A DNA stretch of 64,000 nucleotides, from assembly GCF_001875655.1 (NCBI RefSeq), contig NZ_MKEQ01000001.1, forward strand, positions 3,162,001 to 3,226,000, given 5' to 3'. Both the position numbers and the translations under genes were made by a program. The notes under the pieces are model-generated. The model was not told where the DNA came from. It did no database searches and saw nothing but the letters and a program-made list of their open reading frames with translations. Source of the DNA: Enterobacter hormaechei ATCC 49162 (GTDB lineage Bacteria; Pseudomonadota; Gammaproteobacteria; Enterobacterales; Enterobacteriaceae). The number at the start of each line of letters is the position of its first letter. Position 1 is the first letter of the stretch. Below are positions 14,530 to 25,412 of the stretch, in pieces.

Positions 14530-17193
14530 TTACTCTTGTTTCTCCGTTGATGTCAGGCTGAGGGACAGGGAGACAATGCCTTCATCCAGCTGGATATCTA
14601 CGTCAAAACCGAGCTTCCGCGCCAGGGTCACCATACCCCGATTGTTTGGCATAGTAATGCCATTCAGGCGTGACAATCCGTGATCCCGCGTATAACCAAT
14701 GAGTTTTTCGAGCAGCCGTCTGCCCAACCCCAAACCCTTAAGATCGGAACGCACCAGTACGGCAAACTCCGCATCCACGTTATCCGGGTCGGAAATGGCA
14801 CGCGTCACGCCGAGGATCTCCTCGCCCTCTCCGGCACGGCGGACCGCCACAATCGCCATTTCTCGATCGTAGTCGATCTGGGTCATATTGGCTAAATCGT
14901 CGTGGGTAAATTCATTGATTTCGCTGAAATAGCGATAGTACAAATCTTCCTTCGTCACCTGCGAGATGAACGCCCGCAGCAGCGGCTCGTCTTCCGGCAG
15001 GATAGGGCGAAACAGCGCCCGCTCCCCATTTTTCATCTCCACCCACTCTTCCAGATGAAGAGGATAAGGACGAATGGCGAGACGGCTTTCCCGGTCACCG
15101 ACAAAGGGCGCAATATCCAGCGTCACGTCCAGCGCGGTAAATTCATTTCCGGAGGCAAGGAGGGGGTGGATATCCAGGCGCTGGATCTCCGCGCAGTCAA
15201 CGATGAGGTTGGAGACCTTCACCAGGAACTGGCTTAACCCGGCGATATCAAGCGGCCTCAGAGCGCTTCTCCCGCGAATTTTTTTACTTTTGATGGCCTG
15301 AATAATCAAATAACGCGCCAGGTTCATGTTTAAAGGGGGAAGCGCGACAACCGCCTGTTCTTCTGGCCGCCATTCAACGCCGCCTTCACCCAGCATAATG
15401 AGCGGACCAAAAACCGGATCATGTTCGACAACTACGCGCAGCTCCTGCGCGCCCGCACGGTTAGCCATGCTCTGCACCAGCAGACCGTGGATCCGGGCCT
15501 GTGGCCACGTCATTTTAACGCGATCGATAATGGCATCTGCGGCCTGTTGCACTTCTGTCGCGGTGCGCAGATACAGCATGACGCCCTGAACATCCGATTT
15601 GTGCGGAATATCGGGAGAGCGCAGTTTCAGCGCGACCGGGTAGCCAATCTGCTCAGCGATATGTACCGCTTCCGCGCTGTCGCCGGCAATCCAGGTGGGC
15701 AGGGTTTGCATCCCATAGCTGCCAAGAATGGGTTGTACCTCATGTGTATCAAGAGAAGTGGCGCCCTCTTCGATGGCCTGCTGCAAAAGCCTGTGCACGT
15801 CCACTGAATTTGCGGTGAGATTGCCCGGCAGGGCAGGCGTTTCACGCAGCTGCTTCTGGTTACGGCGGTATTCCACCATATGCATAAAGGCGGTAATCGT
15901 GCCCTCCGGGGTACGGTAGGTTGGCAACCCGGCTTCACTAAACAGACGCCGTGCCTCCTGCGAGGAGAACTCGCCGCACCAGTTGGTCAACAAGGTGACG
16001 TATTTGCCGCGCGGATGGTTTCGGACAGCCTCAATCAGCGCCCGCGCACTTTCGCTGCCTGGCGCAACCGCGCTGGGCGAATGGATAACCATCAGCGCAT
16101 CAAAGTCCTGGCTATCCAGTAAAATCGTGATCGCTTTAATGTAACGATCGCTGCTGGCATCATCGCGCAAATCGAGGGGATTATCGGGAACAACGCTTCC
16201 CGGTAACGCGTCCCGCAGGCGCTTGAGCGTCTCTTCACCCAGCGTTGCCAGCTTGCCGTTGCGTAGCCAGAGTTCGTCCAGCGCCAGGGCGGCGGGAGCG
16301 GCACCGTTGCTGACAATCATCAGCTTTTCACCGCGCAGGGGGCGCATGTGGCTTAATGTTTCGACGGCAGAAAAAAGCTCGTGTGTGTCCTGTACCCGCA
16401 GTAAACCGGCGCGCTGGATCGCTGCATCCCATGCGGGATCCATCCCGGAACGGGAATGCAGCAGGCGCTGAGCCGCGGGGCTGCGCCCGCTTTTGATGAC
16501 CAGAATCGGTTTATTACGCGATGCGCTACGCGACGCCGACACAAAACGACGGGCGTCGCTCAGGTGTTCAAGGTAGAGCAGGATAGCGCTGGTTTTGCTG
16601 TCACGCGCCAGGAAATCCAGCAGCTCATCGACCTCAATGTCCAGGCTGTCGCCCAGGGCGATGAAATAGGAAAAACCCATCTCACGCTGTTGCGCCCAGT
16701 CGAGGATGGTATTGGATACCGCAGCCGACTGTGAAATAAAGGCCAGTTTGCCTTTGCGGATCGGAACCGGGGAAAAACTGGCATTCAGCCCTTGCCAGGG
16801 CGCAAGCAGGCCGAGGCTGTTCGGACCAAGAATGCGCATCTGGTAGCGGCTGGCGCAGGCCAGCAGTTCAGGCTGCTGTTCAGGAGGCGAGGAAAGAATA
16901 ATACAGGTTTTACAGCCTTTCTGGCCGAGGGACTCAAGCAGCTCGAGGTTTCGTTTCGCATGCGTACAGAGCACGGCGAGGTCGGGAACAAACGGCAAAT
17001 GCTGCACATCCGGCCACGCCAGCACCCCCTGTACCGCTTTATAAGCGGGCGTAACAGGCATTACCGGGCCGTTAAACCCGCCAGCCAGCAGGTTACGCAT
17101 CATCAGATACCCTGCGCGGTCCGGTTTCATCGAGGCGCCAATAACGGCAATGGATTTCGGACGGAGTAGCGCTTCTAACCCTCTCTGGCTCAT
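14530..17193 (-). CDS. patZ: Protein lysine acetyltransferase PatZ (Pka/YfiQ)
   Basis: GNAT-type acetyltransferase that acetylates and inactivates acetyl-CoA synthetase and other proteins. The 887-residue protein has an N-terminal ADP-forming acyl-CoA-synthetase-like portion (CoA-binding domain starting MSQRGLEALLRPKSIAVIGAS, then FISQSAAVSNTILDWA), an ATP-grasp portion (around PVALKLRSPDIPHKSDVQGV), and a C-terminal GNAT domain of about 160 residues with the acetyl-CoA loop VRSDLKGLGLGRRLLEKLI. I chose the ATG at 17193; a start 7 codons upstream lacks family support. tapT lies just upstream in the same direction. Confidence 0.95.
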   Translation of the reverse strand: MSQRGLEALLRPKSIAVIGASMKPDRAGYLMMRNLLAGGFNGPVMPVTPAYKAVQGVLAWPDVQHLPFVPDLAVLCTHAKRNLELLESLGQKGCKTCIILSSPPEQQPELLACASRYQMRILGPNSLGLLAPWQGLNASFSPVPIRKGKLAFISQSAAVSNTILDWAQQREMGFSYFIALGDSLDIEVDELLDFLARDSKTSAILLYLEHLSDARRFVSASRSASRNKPILVIKSGRSPAAQRLLHSRSGMDPAWDAAIQRAGLLRVQDTHELFSAVETLSHMRPLRGEKLMIVSNGAAPAALALDELWLRNGKLATLGEETLKRLRDALPGSVVPDNPLDLRDDASSDRYIKAITILLDSQDFDALMVIHSPSAVAPGSESARALIEAVRNHPRGKYVTLLTNWCGEFSSQEARRLFSEAGLPTYRTPEGTITAFMHMVEYRRNQKQLRETPALPGNLTANSVDVHRLLQQAIEEGATSLDTHEVQPILGSYGMQTLPTWIAGDSAEAVHIAEQIGYPVALKLRSPDIPHKSDVQGVMLYLRTATEVQQAADAIIDRVKMTWPQARIHGLLVQSMANRAGAQELRVVVEHDPVFGPLIMLGEGGVEWRPEEQAVVALPPLNMNLARYLIIQAIKSKKIRGRSALRPLDIAGLSQFLVKVSNLIVDCAEIQRLDIHPLLASGNEFTALDVTLDIAPFVGDRESRLAIRPYPLHLEEWVEMKNGERALFRPILPEDEPLLRAFISQVTKEDLYYRYFSEINEFTHDDLANMTQIDYDREMAIVAVRRAGEGEEILGVTRAISDPDNVDAEFAVLVRSDLKGLGLGRRLLEKLIGYTRDHGLSRLNGITMPNNRGMVTLARKLGFDVDIQLDEGIVSLSLSLTSTEKQE

Positions 17194-17228
17194 GCAGGCC
17201 TCCTGTGAATGCAAGCGACCTGATGATT

Positions 17229-17927
17229 TTAAACGCTTTCTGCCTCTGTTGCTGTGACACTCCCCTTATGAACGGTTTTTCCCGCCAGATAACGTTCGCG
17301 GAAGCAGGAGAAGTGGGAGCCCAGCGCGCCAGCCGCCTGGGTATCGCCAGCCAGATCCAGTAGCGCAATGGCAACTTCAGCGGTGCAATATTGACCGTCA
17401 GCATGCGCTTCACGTAAGCGATAGGCCGAAACGCGCGACAGATCGACGGAAATCACCGGCAGCGCATCGAGATACGGACTTTTGCGAAACATCTTTCTCG
17501 CTTCGGTCCAGGTGCCGTCGAGCATAATAAACAGCGGCGGCTTACCGGATGGCGGCACCGTAAGCACCTGACGCTGTTCGCCTGCATAGGATGCCGGGAA
17601 TACGACCATGGGCTGATAGTCCGGGTTTGCCACCAGGTCGAGCAGAGCCTGAGGAGGTTCAGTGCGCGACCACTGAAACGCTGCGGTGTCTGGCAGAATA
17701 TCGGCGATCAGACGCCCCGTGTTGCTGGGCTTCATCGGTTCGGTATCGAACATGACCAGACAAAAGCGGCTTTTCGCCTCGCTCGGCGCAAGCGTTTCAC
17801 ACAGGCACACTTTCAGCGGTAAAAGGCAGCGCTGGCAGCGTCGAATACGATTACCTCGGGCCAGAAACGGGCGAGTGGCGCGCGCAAGACGCTCGGCGCG
17901 TAATTGAAGTACAGCGTTATCAGTCAT
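17229..17927 (-). CDS. tapT: tRNA-uridine aminocarboxypropyltransferase TapT (YfiP)
   Basis: DTW-domain enzyme that makes acp3U at position 47 of tRNA using S-adenosylmethionine. The 232-residue protein shows an N-terminal zinc-type cluster CQRCLLPLKVCLC (residues about 34-46) and the family signature in LFIMLDGTWTEARKMFRKSPYL. The following RLREAHADGQYCTAEVAIALL is also typical. It precedes patZ by about 35 bp, the same order as in E. coli. Confidence 0.93.
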   Translation of the reverse strand: MTDNAVLQLRAERLARATRPFLARGNRIRRCQRCLLPLKVCLCETLAPSEAKSRFCLVMFDTEPMKPSNTGRLIADILPDTAAFQWSRTEPPQALLDLVANPDYQPMVVFPASYAGEQRQVLTVPPSGKPPLFIMLDGTWTEARKMFRKSPYLDALPVISVDLSRVSAYRLREAHADGQYCTAEVAIALLDLAGDTQAAGALGSHFSCFRERYLAGKTVHKGSVTATEAESV

Positions 17928-17996
17928 GGGCGAAAGGCAGGAAAAACCCCATTTTCGCAGAGGAGAGAACGGGGCACAAGATGTGCCCCGTGAATG

Positions 17997-18416
17997 TTAC
18001 AGGGATTCGTTTAACCAGCTGTCGAAAGGCGCTTTCGGAACTGCGCCGTTGAGCATGTCGATCACTTCACCATTTTTGAAAATCATAATGGTTGGAATGC
18101 TGCGAATACGAAAACGGGCGCTGAGCTCACGTTCCGCTTCGGTATTCACTTTAACAAAACGCATTTTCCCGCTGCGCTCTTCAGCCACGTCCTCGAAGAC
18201 GGGCGCAAAGTTACGGCAAGGGCCACACCACGGTGCCCAGAAATCGACCACAACAGGCAGATCGTCCTTGAGGAGTTTGTCCAGCGTAGCACCCGTCGCG
18301 TTAATGACATCGCCATCAAATAATTCATGGCCACAACGCCCGCATTTCGCACCATCATCCATCCGATCGTCCGGAATGCGGTTTAAAGCCTGACAGTTGG
18401 CACATACGGTATTCAT
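17997..18416 (-). CDS. trxC: Thioredoxin 2 (TrxC)
   Basis: Cytosolic thiol-disulfide reductant, a zinc-containing thioredoxin usually induced by oxidative stress through OxyR. The 139-residue protein has the N-terminal zinc module with two CxxC pairs (CANC and CGRC, residues 5-29) and the thioredoxin active site [15 protein letters not shown]. The conserved cis-proline segment is [11 protein letters not shown]. Length and architecture match TrxC rather than TrxA. I see no clear OxyR site in the roughly 200 bp upstream. Confidence 0.96.
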   Translation of the reverse strand: MNTVCANCQALNRIPDDRMDDGAKCGRCGHELFDGDVINATGATLDKLLKDDLPVVVDFWAPWCGPCRNFAPVFEDVAEERSGKMRFVKVNTEAERELSARFRIRSIPTIMIFKNGEVIDMLNGAVPKAPFDSWLNESL

Positions 18417-18620
18417 AACTAACCTCTGATAGAGCCGGGGAACAACGGCAGAGCGCCGATAATGTTTCTGATATGTTACACATTATCAGTGAGCCTGTAT
18501 CAAAGGACAACGCGTTTTATTCAATGGGAACAATAGTCACAGGCTTTTGTACGAAATTATGGCTATGAGCTTGCACATCGGGTAATCTGCGCGCTTCGCG
18601 CAGCGCTGGTGGAGAAAAGC

Positions 18621-19706
18621 ATGAACGACGAAATGAAAAACAAAAGCGGCAAGGTCAAAGTGATGTATGTCCGCAGTGATGATGACTCTGATAAACGCAC
18701 CCAAAATCCGCGTACCGGAAAAGGTGGCGGGCGTCCGGCGTCTTCTCGTGCAGACGGTGGCCGTCGCCCCGCCCGCGATGACAGAAATAACCGCGGCGAT
18801 GACCGCAAACGTGATGACCGTAAGCGTGACGATCGCAAACGCGATGATGTTGTCCGCGACGGTGGATCGCCATGGCGTACCGTATCTCGTGCGCCGGGTG
18901 AAGAGGCGGCTGAAAAAGCCGATCACGGCGGTATCAGCGGGAAAAGCTTTATCGATCCGGAAGTGCTGCGTCGTCAGCGTGCCGAAGAGACCCGTGTATA
19001 CGGCGAGAATGCCTGTCAGGCCCTGTTCCAGAGCCGCCCGGAGTGTATCGTTCGCGCATGGTTTATCCAGAGCGTGACCCCGCGCTTTAAAGAAGCGCTG
19101 CGCTGGATGGCAGCGAATCGCAAAGCCTACCATGTGGTGGATGATGCCGAGCTGACAAAAGCGTCCGGGACTGAACACCACGGTGGCGTCTGCTTCCTGA
19201 TCAAAAAACGTAACGGCACCACCGTGCAGCAGTGGGTCAGCCAGGCGGATGCCGATGACTGCGTGCTGGCGCTGGAAGATGTGGGTAACCCGCATAATCT
19301 GGGTGCTATGATGCGTAGCTGTGCGCACTTTGGCGTGAAAGGCGTGCTGTTGCAGGATGCCGCGCTGCTGGAGTCCGGTGCGGCAATTCGTACTGCGGAA
19401 GGCGGTGCTGAGCATGTTCAGCCGATCACCGGCGACAGCGTGCTGGATGCCCTCGAGCAGTTCCGTAAAGCGGGCTACACCATTGTCACCACTTCAAGCC
19501 GTGCCGCGACGCCGCTGTTTAAAGCGACGCTGCCACGCAAAATGGTGCTGGTGTTAGGTCAGGAGCGTGATGGTCTGTCTGATGCGGCGCTCTCCAGCGC
19601 GGATCTGAGCGTCTCTATCGACGGCACTGGCAACGTTGAAAGCCTGAACGTATCCGTTGCGACCGGCGTGCTGCTGGCCGAGTGGTGGCGTCAGAACAAA
19701 GCATAA
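18621..19706 (+). CDS. yfiF: SpoU-family RNA methyltransferase YfiF
   Basis: A 361-residue predicted tRNA/rRNA 2'-O-methyltransferase of the SPOUT (SpoU) class; the exact target is not settled to my knowledge. The C-terminal half has the SpoU motifs: [34 protein letters not shown] and [18 protein letters not shown] (knot region). The N-terminal 100 residues are a basic, low-complexity extension with a short DDRKR repeat (three units), longer than the E. coli form as I remember it. ATG at 18621 fits [17 protein letters not shown]; the in-frame GTG 12 bp upstream is less likely. Confidence 0.92.
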   Translation: MNDEMKNKSGKVKVMYVRSDDDSDKRTQNPRTGKGGGRPASSRADGGRRPARDDRNNRGDDRKRDDRKRDDRKRDDVVRDGGSPWRTVSRAPGEEAAEKADHGGISGKSFIDPEVLRRQRAEETRVYGENACQALFQSRPECIVRAWFIQSVTPRFKEALRWMAANRKAYHVVDDAELTKASGTEHHGGVCFLIKKRNGTTVQQWVSQADADDCVLALEDVGNPHNLGAMMRSCAHFGVKGVLLQDAALLESGAAIRTAEGGAEHVQPITGDSVLDALEQFRKAGYTIVTTSSRAATPLFKATLPRKMVLVLGQERDGLSDAALSSADLSVSIDGTGNVESLNVSVATGVLLAEWWRQNKA

Positions 19707-19744
19707 GACTTTTATGTGCCGGGTCTGACCCGGCACATTCAAAC

Positions 19745-20434
19745 CTACTCGCTCTCTGCCGGTAACACAGGCATCCAGTCAATCGGTTTTTCGCCGCGTT
19801 TTTCCAGCCACTCATTCGTCAGAACAAAATGGTTACAGCCAAAGAAACCGCGATGCGCAGACAGCGGCGACGGGTGTGGCGCTTTCAACACATGATGGCG
19901 TTGACGGTCAATAATCGCCCCTTTTTTTTGTGCATGCGAACCCCAGAGTAAAAACACGACCCCTTCACGATGCTCATTGATCAGGCTGATGACCTTATCG
20001 GTAAAGGTTTCCCATCCCAGGCTGGCGTGAGAGTGCGCCTGTCCCGCCCGGACAGTTAATACGGTATTCAGCAACAGCACACCCTGACGCGCCCAGCTTT
20101 CGAGATAGCCGTGATGAGGGCGGGTAAAACCGGGTATCGTTCCTTCAAGCTCTTTATACATATTCAGCAGAGAAGGGGGGATGGCAACGCCCGGACGCAC
20201 GGAGAAAGCCAGTCCGTGAGCCTGCCCGGGGCCGTGGTACGGATCCTGCCCCAGAATAACCACCTTAACATCGCTCAGTTCGGTGTAGCGAAAGGCGTTA
20301 AACACATCTTTCTGCGGCGGATAAATTGTCTGCCCGGCCTGCCGTTCAGCTGCAACGGTGCTGAGGGTATTAATAAAATAGGGCTGCTGCTTCTCTTCTG
20401 CCAGCACATCATGCCAGGTTAAAGGTGTTGTCAT
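19745..20434 (-). CDS. ung: Uracil-DNA glycosylase Ung
   Basis: Base-excision repair enzyme removing uracil from DNA. The 229-residue protein has the family-1 signatures: catalytic water-activating loop [22 protein letters not shown] (residues about 58-79, Asp in GQDPYH) and the DNA intercalation loop [17 protein letters not shown] near residue 187. [12 protein letters not shown] is the conserved uracil-pocket segment. Convergent with yfiF; divergent from grcA. Confidence 0.98.
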   Translation of the reverse strand: MTTPLTWHDVLAEEKQQPYFINTLSTVAAERQAGQTIYPPQKDVFNAFRYTELSDVKVVILGQDPYHGPGQAHGLAFSVRPGVAIPPSLLNMYKELEGTIPGFTRPHHGYLESWARQGVLLLNTVLTVRAGQAHSHASLGWETFTDKVISLINEHREGVVFLLWGSHAQKKGAIIDRQRHHVLKAPHPSPLSAHRGFFGCNHFVLTNEWLEKRGEKPIDWMPVLPAESE

Positions 20435-20629
20435 CTCGCTCTCCTGCGAATTTCAATCTGTGTCTAGCTTACCTGCTAAACCCCAATGAGCAAAATTACC
20501 CGCGGAAAAGCAGGCTAAGTATCTCAATTTGCGTTGGAAACTACACCCGTTAAGCCGAATTGGTAAGTCTCTGGAATTGATCTGAAACAAAAAATGCAGA
20601 CCACACTCTTTGTGTGGTTAGTGATTTTG

Positions 20630-20643
20630 TTGATTTAAATCAA
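20630..20643. promoter_or_regulatory. FNR site upstream of grcA
   Basis: TTGATTTAAATCAA is a perfect inverted repeat matching the FNR consensus TTGAT-N4-ATCAA, about 107 bp upstream of grcA. GrcA (YfiD) expression is known to be anaerobically induced by FNR, with ArcA also involved. The rest of the 315-bp ung-grcA gap shows an inverted repeat around CCACACTCTTTGTGTGG (20600-20616) and AT-rich promoter-like DNA. Confidence 0.8.
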
Positions 20644-20749
20644 TAAATGACCCGGGTCTGAATGTTATATATACACACAACAAACAATGGTTTTACCAAT
20701 TGGCCGCACAAGGCCAGCATCAGTTAATGTAGCCTAAGGGAGGCAACAC

Positions 20750-21133
20750 ATGATTACAGGTATCCAGATTACTAAAGCGGCAAATGACGATCTGCTGAAC
20801 TCTTTCTGGCTGCTGGACAGCGAGAAAAACGAAGCGCGCTGTGTAGTAGCGAAAGCAGGTTTTGCGGAAGACGAAATCGTTCCGGTTAACAAACTGGGCG
20901 AAATTGAATACCGTGAAATTCCAATGGAAGTGCAGCCAGAAGTGCGCGTGGAAGGTGGTCAGCACCTGAACGTTAACGTCCTGCGTCGTGAAACGCTGAT
21001 GGATGCCGTTGAGCACCCGGAAAAATACCCACAGCTGACCATCCGTGTGTCTGGCTATGCGGTGCGTTTCAACTCTCTGACCCCGGAACAGCAGCGCGAC
21101 GTTATTGCGCGTACCTTTACTGAAAGCCTGTAA
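20750..21133 (+). CDS. grcA: Autonomous glycyl radical cofactor GrcA (YfiD)
   Basis: Spare glycyl-radical domain that can replace the damaged C-terminus of pyruvate formate-lyase under oxygen exposure. The 127-residue protein ends with the glycyl radical segment [24 protein letters not shown] (radical Gly in RVSGYA). The ribosome site aaggagg-like (aagggaggc) precedes the ATG. Codon use is of the highly expressed type. An FNR site lies upstream and a shared terminator lies downstream. Confidence 0.97.
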   Translation: MITGIQITKAANDDLLNSFWLLDSEKNEARCVVAKAGFAEDEIVPVNKLGEIEYREIPMEVQPEVRVEGGQHLNVNVLRRETLMDAVEHPEKYPQLTIRVSGYAVRFNSLTPEQQRDVIARTFTESL

Positions 21134-21160
21134 GGTTTCAGCCACGGGGGTGGAATAAAA

Positions 21161-21187
21161 AAGCCGGGAGATTCCCGGCTTTTTTTA
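21161..21187. terminator. Terminator between grcA and srmB
   Basis: Hairpin AAGCCGGGA..TCCCGGCTT followed by a T-run reading from grcA. The A-run on the other side lets it serve convergent srmB too. Confidence 0.88.
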
Positions 21188-22513
21188 CTCTTCCGTTTTC
21201 GTCTCTGGCGCAGCAGAGCTTGGCTTACGGCGCTTACCAATATTCTTGGTATCGCGGTGGCGCTGCTTAACGCGCGGCTTCTCTTTTTCTTTCTCTTTTC
21301 TCTCAGCACGTTTCGCGAGCGCTTTCTTGGACGGTTTACCCGTCATTTTTTCACTCGGCGCACGTGTGGTCGGACGAAGCCCGTCAATCACGCGAGCTTT
21401 AAGCGGCTCATCAACGTAGCGGCCAATTTTCTGAAGCAGCAAATGATCGTGTGCTTCTACCAGAGAGATAGCAATACCCTTCCGGCCCGCACGACCAGTA
21501 CGACCAATACGGTGCAGGTAAGTATCTCCGCTGCGCGGCATATCAAAGTTGATCACGTGGCTCACGTCCGGGATATCGATTCCGCGCGCGGCAACGTCGG
21601 TGGCAACCAGCACATTCACGCGACCATCGGTCAGGCGCTTAATCCCTTCGGTACGCTTAACCTGCGCCATTTCACCTTCGAGATAGCAGTTGTTGATGCC
21701 AGCGTTGCGCAGCATTTCCGCCAGCTCATGCACGCGCTCACGTTTGCGAACGAAGACGATGGTGCGGGTTGCCTCTTCCTGCTTCAGCAGATGTTTCAGC
21801 AACTCAACCTTATGCTCAAGGTTATCTGCGCGGTAGTACCACTGGTGGATCTTCTTCCGCTCACGCGTCGATGGCGTAGCGGACACTTCCACCGGATCTT
21901 CCAGCAGACGTTCGGCGAAATCTTTGATGGCATCCCCTTCAAGGGTTGCCGAGAACAGCATAGTCTGGTTACGCCAGCGCGTTTCGCCCGCGATGTGCTC
22001 GATATCCTGGGCAAAGCCCATGTCAAGCATGCGGTCAGCTTCATCGAGAATCAGCGTTTCCACCGCGCGGCAGTCGAAATTCTCTTCTTTTATGTATTGC
22101 AGCAGACGGCCTGTCGTCGCGACAACGATATCCTGGTTTTCGCTGAACACTTCGGCGTGGTTCATATACGCTACGCCGCCGGTGATGGTCGCGATATCCA
22201 GATGGGTGTTCGCTGCCAGCTCACGCGCGTGTTCGGCAACCTGCATCGCCAGTTCACGGGTCGGGGTCAGGATCAAAATGCGCGGCGGGCCTGATTTTTT
22301 ACGCGGAAAATCGAGCAAATGCTGCAACACAGGCAGCAAGTAGGCTGCTGTCTTCCCCGTGCCGGTTGGCGCAGAACCGAGCACATCGCGGCCCTCAAGC
22401 GCAGGCGGAATGGCCGCGGCCTGAATGGCGGTCGGGCGTGTAAAGCCTTTGCTCTCAAGGGCATTGAGCAGGCTTTCATCGAGTTCAAGTTCGGAAAAAG
22501 TCGTTACAGTCAT
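21185..22513 (-). CDS. srmB: ATP-dependent RNA helicase SrmB
   Basis: DEAD-box helicase acting in early 50S ribosome assembly. The 442-residue protein has the Q-motif and the series APTGTGKT (motif I), PTRELAMQ (Ia), [11 protein letters not shown] (II), FSATLEGD (III), [22 protein letters not shown] (V) and [10 protein letters not shown] (VI). The C-terminal ~70 residues are a basic, lysine-rich tail ([21 protein letters not shown]) thought to bind RNA. Length agrees with the E. coli protein. Confidence 0.97.
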   Translation of the reverse strand: MTVTTFSELELDESLLNALESKGFTRPTAIQAAAIPPALEGRDVLGSAPTGTGKTAAYLLPVLQHLLDFPRKKSGPPRILILTPTRELAMQVAEHARELAANTHLDIATITGGVAYMNHAEVFSENQDIVVATTGRLLQYIKEENFDCRAVETLILDEADRMLDMGFAQDIEHIAGETRWRNQTMLFSATLEGDAIKDFAERLLEDPVEVSATPSTRERKKIHQWYYRADNLEHKVELLKHLLKQEEATRTIVFVRKRERVHELAEMLRNAGINNCYLEGEMAQVKRTEGIKRLTDGRVNVLVATDVAARGIDIPDVSHVINFDMPRSGDTYLHRIGRTGRAGRKGIAISLVEAHDHLLLQKIGRYVDEPLKARVIDGLRPTTRAPSEKMTGKPSKKALAKRAERKEKEKEKPRVKQRHRDTKNIGKRRKPSSAAPETKTEE

Positions 22514-22645
22514 GTTCTACCTCTGTGTGGGGCGCTGATTATAGACGTTACGGCTGTAATCTTCATCTGTTTGTATGGATATCGCTTTTCGACCACTTCG
22601 CTTTCCCCTATGCTACTCCAGTTTCACTCAGAAGGTTGCCCCGAC

Positions 22646-23383
22646 ATGTCTCAACTCAAAGCGCAGTTGCGCCGCGATGGTTTTACGTTTAAACAGTTTT
22701 TTGTGGCGCACGATCGTTGTGCGATGAAAGTCGGTACAGACGGTATTTTACTGGGTGCATGGGCGCCTGTCGCAGGTGTCAAACGCATTCTGGATATTGG
22801 TACGGGCAGCGGGCTTCAGGCGCTGATGCTGGCGCAGCGTACAGAAGAACACGTCACGATCGACGCCGTTGAGCTTGATCCTCAGGCGGCCCGGCAGGCA
22901 AGTGAAAACGCTGCCGACTCTCCGTGGGCAGAACGCATCAGGGTTGAATGTGCCGATGTGCTGACCTGGGCGCCGGAGCAGACCGCGCGTTACGATTTGA
23001 TTGTCAGCAATCCGCCGTATTATGCGCCAGGCGTGGAATGTGGAACGCCGGAACGCGAGCAGGCACGCTACACCGGCTCGCTCGATCACAAGGCGCTACT
23101 AACCAGTGCGGCGGAGCTCATCTCGGAAGAGGGATTTTTCTGCGTAGTCTTGCCTGAAAGCACAGGCAATACCTTCATTGCGATTGCACGGGAGATCGGC
23201 TGGAATTTGCGTCTTCGTACTGATATTTCGGATACGGAAGGGCGCTTACCGCACCGCGTGTTGCTGGCGCTCTCGCCGAAAGAGGGGGAGTGCTTTATCG
23301 ACAGGATGGTCATTCGTGGGCCAGACCAGCGTTATTCCGAAGATTACACTGCTCTGACCCAGGCCTTTTATCTGTTTATGTGA
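22646..23383 (+). CDS. trmN: tRNA1(Val) (adenine(37)-N6)-methyltransferase TrmN
   Basis: SAM-dependent enzyme (formerly YfiC) making m6A at position 37 of tRNA-Val. The 245-residue protein has motif [19 protein letters not shown] and the NPPY catalytic motif ([14 protein letters not shown]). The start [19 protein letters not shown] at 22646 matches the family; the open frame continues upstream across the srmB gap without support. Its 3' end overlaps convergent nadB by 16 bp, as in E. coli. Confidence 0.94.
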   Translation: MSQLKAQLRRDGFTFKQFFVAHDRCAMKVGTDGILLGAWAPVAGVKRILDIGTGSGLQALMLAQRTEEHVTIDAVELDPQAARQASENAADSPWAERIRVECADVLTWAPEQTARYDLIVSNPPYYAPGVECGTPEREQARYTGSLDHKALLTSAAELISEEGFFCVVLPESTGNTFIAIAREIGWNLRLRTDISDTEGRLPHRVLLALSPKEGECFIDRMVIRGPDQRYSEDYTALTQAFYLFM

Positions 23384-24987
23384 GCCTGCGGGGACAACAC
23401 CGACGGGCCGGAAACCTCCAGCGTGTCGGGATAGTCCAGCGTATAATGCAGCCCTCGACTCTCCTTGCGCATCATCGCACAGCGCACAATCAGCTCGGCT
23501 ACCTGCACAAGGTTACGCAGCTCCAGCAGATTATTGGAAACACGGAAGTTGGCGTAATATTCATCAATTTCCTGCTGCAACATCATGATGCGGCGTAACG
23601 CGCGCTCCAGACGCTTCGTTGTGCGTACAATGCCGACATAATCCCACATGAAAAGCCGCAGCTCGTGCCAGTTATGCTGGATAACCACCAGTTCGTCCGG
23701 GTTCTCTACCCGGCTTTCATCCCAGGCTGGCAGGTGCGTTGTCGGACGTGCATAGGGCATGCGTTTGGTAATATCTTCCGCAGCCGACCACCCGTACACC
23801 AGACACTCCAGCAGCGAGTTTGATGCCATGCGATTCGCCCCATGCAGGCCGGTGTAACTGATCTCGCCGATCGCATACAAGCCATCTACGTCCGTACGAC
23901 CATGATCGTCAACCATTACCCCGCCACAGGTATAGTGGGCGGCAGGCACAATTGGCACCGGATCGCGGGTTAAATCGATACCCAGGCCCAGCAGCTTTTC
24001 GTAAATCATCGGGAAGTGCTGGCGAATAAAATCTGCCGGTTTGTGGCTGATGTCCAGATACATACAGTCCACGCCAAGCCGCTTCATCTCATGGTCAATG
24101 GCGCGGGCCACGATATCCCGCGGTGCCAGCTCACCTCTCGGGTCGAAGTCCGGCATAAACCTGGAACCGTCCGGGCGCTTCAGATACGCGCCTTCGCCGC
24201 GCAATGCTTCCGTCAGCAGGAAGTTACGCGCCTGCGGGTGGAACAGGGCGGTAGGATGGAACTGATTAAACTCCAGATTCGCCACGCGGCAGCCAGCGCG
24301 CCAGGCCATGGCGATACCGTCTCCGGAGGCGATATCCGGGTTAGTCGTATACTGGTAAACCTTGGAAGCGCCACCGGTCGCCAGCACTACGGCTTTTGCC
24401 TGGCAGGTTTCCACTTTTTCTTTATTACGATTCCATACCCATGCACCGACAACGCGGCGCGTACCAGGCAGGCCAATCTTATCGGAAATAATCAGGTCGA
24501 CGGCGTTGCTGCGCTCCAGCACCCGGATATTGGGATGGCTGAGGGCTTTGCTGACCAGCGTGGTTTCAACCGCTTTTCCGGTTGCATCAGCAGCGTGCAG
24601 AATACGGCGGTGGCTGTGGCCGCCTTCACGGGTCAGATGATAGCTCTCTTCACCATTAGGCTGAACCTGCGTATCAAACAGCACGCCCTGGTCGATAAGC
24701 CATTGCACGCAGTGACGGGCATTGCTGGCGACAAACTCTGCGGCATGCTCATCCACGATCCCGGCACCGGCAATCAGGGTGTCTTCGACGTGCGAGGCAA
24801 TGCTGTCCGTTTCATCAAACACGGCGGCAATCCCGCCTTGTGCATAGAAAGTGGAACCTTCGCTCATCGGCCCTTTACTCAGCACGATTACGTTCTGATG
24901 TTCCGCCAGGCGCAGCGCGAGGGAAAGTCCGGCAGCACCGCTACCGATGATCAGTACATCACAATGAAGTTCAGGCGTCGTGTTCAT
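23368..24987 (-). CDS. nadB: L-aspartate oxidase NadB
   Basis: FAD enzyme that oxidises L-aspartate to iminoaspartate, first step of NAD synthesis. The 539-residue protein starts [30 protein letters not shown] (Rossmann dinucleotide-binding motif). It has the flavoprotein segments [17 protein letters not shown] and [20 protein letters not shown] and the FAD-site stretch [43 protein letters not shown], split here only for reading. The succinate dehydrogenase-like fold and length match the family. Divergent from rpoE. Confidence 0.97.
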   Translation of the reverse strand: MNTTPELHCDVLIIGSGAAGLSLALRLAEHQNVIVLSKGPMSEGSTFYAQGGIAAVFDETDSIASHVEDTLIAGAGIVDEHAAEFVASNARHCVQWLIDQGVLFDTQVQPNGEESYHLTREGGHSHRRILHAADATGKAVETTLVSKALSHPNIRVLERSNAVDLIISDKIGLPGTRRVVGAWVWNRNKEKVETCQAKAVVLATGGASKVYQYTTNPDIASGDGIAMAWRAGCRVANLEFNQFHPTALFHPQARNFLLTEALRGEGAYLKRPDGSRFMPDFDPRGELAPRDIVARAIDHEMKRLGVDCMYLDISHKPADFIRQHFPMIYEKLLGLGIDLTRDPVPIVPAAHYTCGGVMVDDHGRTDVDGLYAIGEISYTGLHGANRMASNSLLECLVYGWSAAEDITKRMPYARPTTHLPAWDESRVENPDELVVIQHNWHELRLFMWDYVGIVRTTKRLERALRRIMMLQQEIDEYYANFRVSNNLLELRNLVQVAELIVRCAMMRKESRGLHYTLDYPDTLEVSGPSVLSPQAHINR

Positions 24988-25204
24988 GATGTTTGTTTAA
25001 TTTACTAAACATGGTGCAGGGAGAATAGCATTGTGATGCGAGATATCGCACGTTTTTTTTGATGCGTGTTGCAATGACTAAACGAAAGGTCGGAAGTGAA
25101 ATCTGCGCTAAACGGCTGGAAATATTTTGCGAAGCAGATCGTTAGCTTCAGATTTTGTGGTGAAATAAAGCCTGTGTTGCGTTACTCTTCTGACGATAAA
25201 GTTG

Positions 25205-25282
25205 ATGATTCTTGTCAGAAAGCGGGTGCGTATCGTGAACAGACTTATAATGAGAGAAAATGAACAGTCTGCGGCGCGATGA
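25205..25282 (+). CDS. Candidate rpoE leader peptide (RseD-like)
   Basis: A 25-codon open frame, MILVRKRVRIVNRLIMRENE then QSAAR and stop, lies in the 425-bp nadB-rpoE gap. E. coli has an rpoE leader peptide (RseD), but I cannot confirm the sequence match from memory. A second tiny frame (MNKNKGVTELIEEQTL, 25280-25330) overlaps the sigma-E promoter and is probably chance. The gap otherwise contains the rpoE promoters. Confidence 0.35.
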   Translation: MILVRKRVRIVNRLIMRENEQSAAR

Positions 25283-25301
25283 ACAAAAACAAAGGCGTTA
25301 C

Positions 25302-25329
25302 GGAACTTATTGAAGAACAGACACTCTAA
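25302..25329 (+). promoter_or_regulatory. Sigma-E autoregulatory promoter of rpoE
   Basis: -35 GGAACTT (25302-25308) and -10 TCTAA (25325-25329) with a 16-bp spacer match the sigma-E consensus. It is placed to drive rpoE-rseABC, the known autoregulation loop. Confidence 0.88.
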
Positions 25330-25412
25330 TTCGGTGCTTGCTCAAAGTGCAATGTTGTTAGAGTGGCGTTTCGATAACGCGTGGAATTTGGTTTGGGGAG
25401 ACATTACCTCGG

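Noticed and set aside
21257..22294. 345-codon plus-strand open frame opposite srmB
   Set aside because: It is the antisense shadow of srmB, whose helicase motifs are complete; the GC-rich codon pattern explains the long frame.
24016..25008. 330-codon plus-strand open frame opposite nadB
   Set aside because: It mirrors nadB, has no ribosome site of note and no recognisable domain.
25280..25330. MNKNKGVTELIEEQTL mini-frame as a second rpoE leader peptide
   Set aside because: It overlaps the sigma-E promoter elements themselves and has no clear ribosome site.
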